Assembly (NCBI RefSeq): GCF_009870125.1
Contig: NC_046680.1
Coordinates: forward strand, 7,006,001 to 7,070,000
Direction of reading: 5' to 3'
Length of the DNA: 64,000 nt
From: Drosophila pseudoobscura
Lineage: Eukaryota; Arthropoda; Insecta; Diptera; Drosophilidae
Shown here: positions 61,301 through 64,000 of the stretch, in pieces
How the letters are laid out: each line of letters begins with the position of its first letter
How positions within the stretch are numbered: the first letter of the stretch is position 1
Notes under the pieces: generated by a model
Databases searched by the model: none
Seen by the model: only the letters and a program-made list of their open reading frames with translations
What the model was told of the DNA's origin: nothing
Made by a program: the position numbers and the translations under genes

Positions 61301-62661
61301 AGCGCTTGACAAATTGAACGTTTTGCGGTTGAGTAATTGAAAGACAAAAAAATACAGACAGGCGGACGGATTTATAGATGGACGGATGGGTAGGCCACAC
61401 ACACAGGCAGCCATGCAGGCAGGCTGGGGCCTGGCACGTGCTGAACCTTGGAAGCTTCTGCGGCTACGCAAAGACATTCGCACGTTTCACTTTCATTGGT
61501 TTCAACAGTCCCCCGATGGGGGATGGCGATGGGTATGTGTATGGGGGATGAGGTGTAACAGAGGAGTGGAGGAGCAGTGGCAAATATACACATCAAGCGC
61601 CACATTAAGACACGACAATAAAGAAAAAGTGAGTCTGAGCGGTATTATATTTTCTTGACACTTTCGCGAGTTTTGTTTTCTCTCTCCCTCTCTCTCTCTC
61701 TACTTCTGCATCTCTTTTATTGGCACTGGCATTGGCCGATGAGGCGGCTACGTGATTTCAGTTTGCTGCCAAAGGCTATGATGGCCATGTGGCTGGGGAT
61801 GTCTCTGTGGAAGCGCGGGGCAGCCAATTGGCCGGCCGGCGGGCATCGCCGTCTGCGTTTATTGTAATTAGAAAGTATTTAATTTCGAAAACGCCGCCAG
61901 TTCGCATATAAAAATGTGTATACACACATAAATATAATATATAAAAAAAGTATAAAATAAACGTGAACCTGTGGGTATGTTTATTTTCCCCTCTCTCTCG
62001 CTAACTGTGTGTTTGCGTTTTCGAGTACCCTCAAATGACAAACATCAGTAGAAGCATCCACAAATAAGTGAAGACATTAGTTCCGTTAAGATCGGATGGC
62101 ATCAGAGATCGGGGAAAGAAATGCCTGCCTTGAGCATCGCACATACATGCATGCATATGTAAATGGGTCCGATAAACAAGACTTTTCTTGTCGAAAATAA
62201 AAGTTTCACCTGGTGAAAATTGGGTTAATGAAGTGGAAGATGGAAAAGCATCAAACCCCGAACCCGAACCCGAACCCAAGACATTTGTATGTGGCCCCCA
62301 AAGAATAGACATGGACCGCAGTGGGACAGGGCAGGGGTCTGACACCTTATCTACTCGTAAATGAGGAAGTATGGTCATAAAACTTGACTCGACCTGTCTC
62401 ATCTCGTCTCGTCTCTCTCTAGAGGATGGACAGACAGATAGCTGGATGGCTGGATGGATGGTTGGATGGTTGGAGCCGACCATAACTCTTTGGGCAAACA
62501 AATTGCATGCCAGTTAACGAGAGAAGTGAGCAAAAACAAAATGAAATTTCCAAATAATTAGAGCATGAAAAAATAAACAGCAATATTGCCGACACATGTG
62601 TGCAGCTTCTGTGTAGAGAGTGAGAAAAAAAAATTTCTATTTGCCTTTTTTGGCAGTTAGA

Positions 62662-62711
62662 CGTGCCCCGTCCCTGCCCGTCCCGGCCCGTCCCGCCCCG
62701 CCCCGCCCCGT
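62662..62711. repeat. GC-rich CCCCGTCC/CCCCG repeat
   Basis: An imperfect array of short C-rich pentamers and decamers, unusual for its surrounding base composition. On the minus strand it is G-rich and could form G-quadruplex structures. Confidence 0.75.
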
Positions 62712-64000
62712 ACTTGGCCACTTACCGCTCTCCTTCCTGCAGTCAGCGGTGTCTTCTCTTTCACTTTGCCAAAAACTCAATTACTGCTTTAATTTTTGAC
62801 TAATTTGCAGATTAGCAGCAGATCCCGATTCGCTGCAGCTTGAATTTCACTTTGAACAAACACTTTAATGGCAGCCGTGGGCCACGGAATGGTGTCCAGG
62901 CAGGAAGCGCACGCACTTTCAGTTGGCGGAGGAGCCGTGCAAATGTCGTTGGCACCACTGTGGCTCTACTGGACACTCGAGTTACAGTTAAAGTTAAAGT
63001 TAAAGCTAGAGTTCGGTTTCAGTTGGAGTTCGAGTTAAGTTTTTGCCGAATAGGAGCTGGAGCTGCGCCGCGTCTGCATCGTTCGCATGCCGTTAACAGA
63101 CTGAAGAAATGAAAAGCGTCTCTGGCCAAAGTAAGTAAGAGTGGTTCGTTGGTTCGTTGCTGGTTTTCTTTCGAGCAGCGGAGGCGACGCCGGCAGCGCA
63201 GCCAACTTCTGCGTCAGCGTCAGCGTCAACCACAATACGCTTAAAGCCAAAGTGGCTTTTACGAACATTTTTGTAGCTGTAGCTGTAGCTTTTGGTCTGG
63301 GCCAGGCCAGGCCAGGCCAGCAAACTGTAGCAAGCCAATATGTGGTCTGGCCGTGTCTGGTGCCGCTCTGGGGTCCAAGCTGCACCACTAGCCTGGCTCG
63401 CTGCCACCACCGATCTCTCAAAAGATCCACCCATGATTTGTGATTTGTGGTGGATAATCAAAACTAACGTAGGCCCCCAGAAGGCACCTAAATGCAAATC
63501 AGTTGAGCTCTGCTCGGCCATAAATGTCGTCTGGCCGCCATTCAACATGTTTCTAGTACTAGTATTTCTCGTTGCAGTGCTCTGTTGTTCCTTTTAGTGT
63601 GCCAGTTTTGCAATTTGCTGTGACAAGTTTTTGTGCTGCTGGGAAAATTGATCCGCTTGCAAGTTGCAACCGATCCGCGCTCATGATTCAGTAGGCATAT
63701 CGGCAGCTACAATTCCATAATTCTGACTCATTGCCATATGGCTATGATCCGTGCATCAAGCTTTAATTGGCTTTCAGACTCCACTCCACTCCACTCCGCA
63801 CACTCAAGGTCGTCGTCATCGTCGTTGTAGTTGATTTCGTTGTTACACTAGATTCCATTATGAGTTTAATTGAATTGTTTGTTTGGTGTGTTTCGACGGG
63901 GTAGGGTAGGGCAGCAGCAGACTCTGGAATGAAGTCGAGTTTGTAAACCGATTTGGTGTGGAAATTGATTAAATACCGGAGCAACATCAAATGTACAGAA

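Larger units (their letters stand above)
56001..64000. other. Gene-poor right flank
   Basis: An acceptor (CCGATTAG) on the minus strand just upstream of the secreted-protein ATG implies a noncoding 5' exon. A candidate donor is at 58295 (TTTATG|GTAAG), giving a leader intron of about 2.3 kb. Otherwise only simple repeats are seen: (CCAG)n at 56696-56722, a CT-rich tract near 61678-61702, a CGAACC hexamer run at 62256-62278, a CCCCGTCC-type run at 62662-62711 and TTAAAG/GAGTTC arrays at 62989-63035. No coding exon is supported. Confidence 0.45.

Overview
This window is nuclear DNA of a fruit fly, genus Drosophila. Short introns of about 60 bp, Drosophila core-promoter motifs (TATA plus TCAGT-type initiators, Motif 1, DRE) and near-identity of several proteins to known fly families all point there. 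Fibrillarin, PRMT7 (Art7) and a Prrx-type homeobox gene lie close together, which from memory matches chromosome arm 2R around band 59 of D. melanogaster (Muller element C). The proteins differ enough from D. melanogaster to suggest another species. An obscura-group fly is my best guess, and that is inference only.

Layout. From 1 to 6945 I see no firm gene. From 6946 to 10283 lies a three-exon Prrx-type homeobox gene (+). An unrecognised Cys-containing protein with a hydrophobic tail is at 12759-13307 (-), and a TATA-driven glycine-rich secreted peptide is at 14653-14928 (+). From 17784 to 23727 there is a cluster of four gustatory receptor genes (-), each of two exons, plus a remnant of a fifth. 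A small TATA/Inr gene for a membrane peptide sits at 24146-24442 (+). PRMT7 (24733-26940, +) and a tektin-2-type gene (27046-28461, -) converge. A TMEM53/DUF829 alpha/beta-hydrolase gene with two alternative first exons (30270-33734, +), two identical inverted tRNA-Ser(UGA) genes and fibrillarin (34925-36342, -) form a block of about 7 kb. Inverted copies of a dispersed repeat flank that block. After a gene-poor stretch come two tandem SLC17-type transporters (43137-47388 and 48559-50239, +); the second appears to use a GC-AG intron. A large secreted low-complexity protein of about 1593 residues is encoded at 51036-55990 (-). From 56001 to 64000 I find only a possible 5' leader exon of that gene, simple repeats and otherwise featureless DNA.

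The genes do not form one pathway. They mix housekeeping functions (fibrillarin, PRMT7, tRNA), ciliary or sperm structure (tektin), development (homeobox), chemosensation (Gr cluster), transport (SLC17) and extracellular matrix. I found no CRISPR array, no bacterial-type operon and no intact transposon or virus-like coding region. The least conventional signals are the paired N-termini of the hydrolase gene, the GC-AG intron, the Gr remnant with near-identical neighbouring copies, the inverted repeats around the fibrillarin block, and several small ORFs with promoter or polyadenylation support. Exon joins come from reading splice sites and checking that the phases agree; none was verified by alignment or RNA data.
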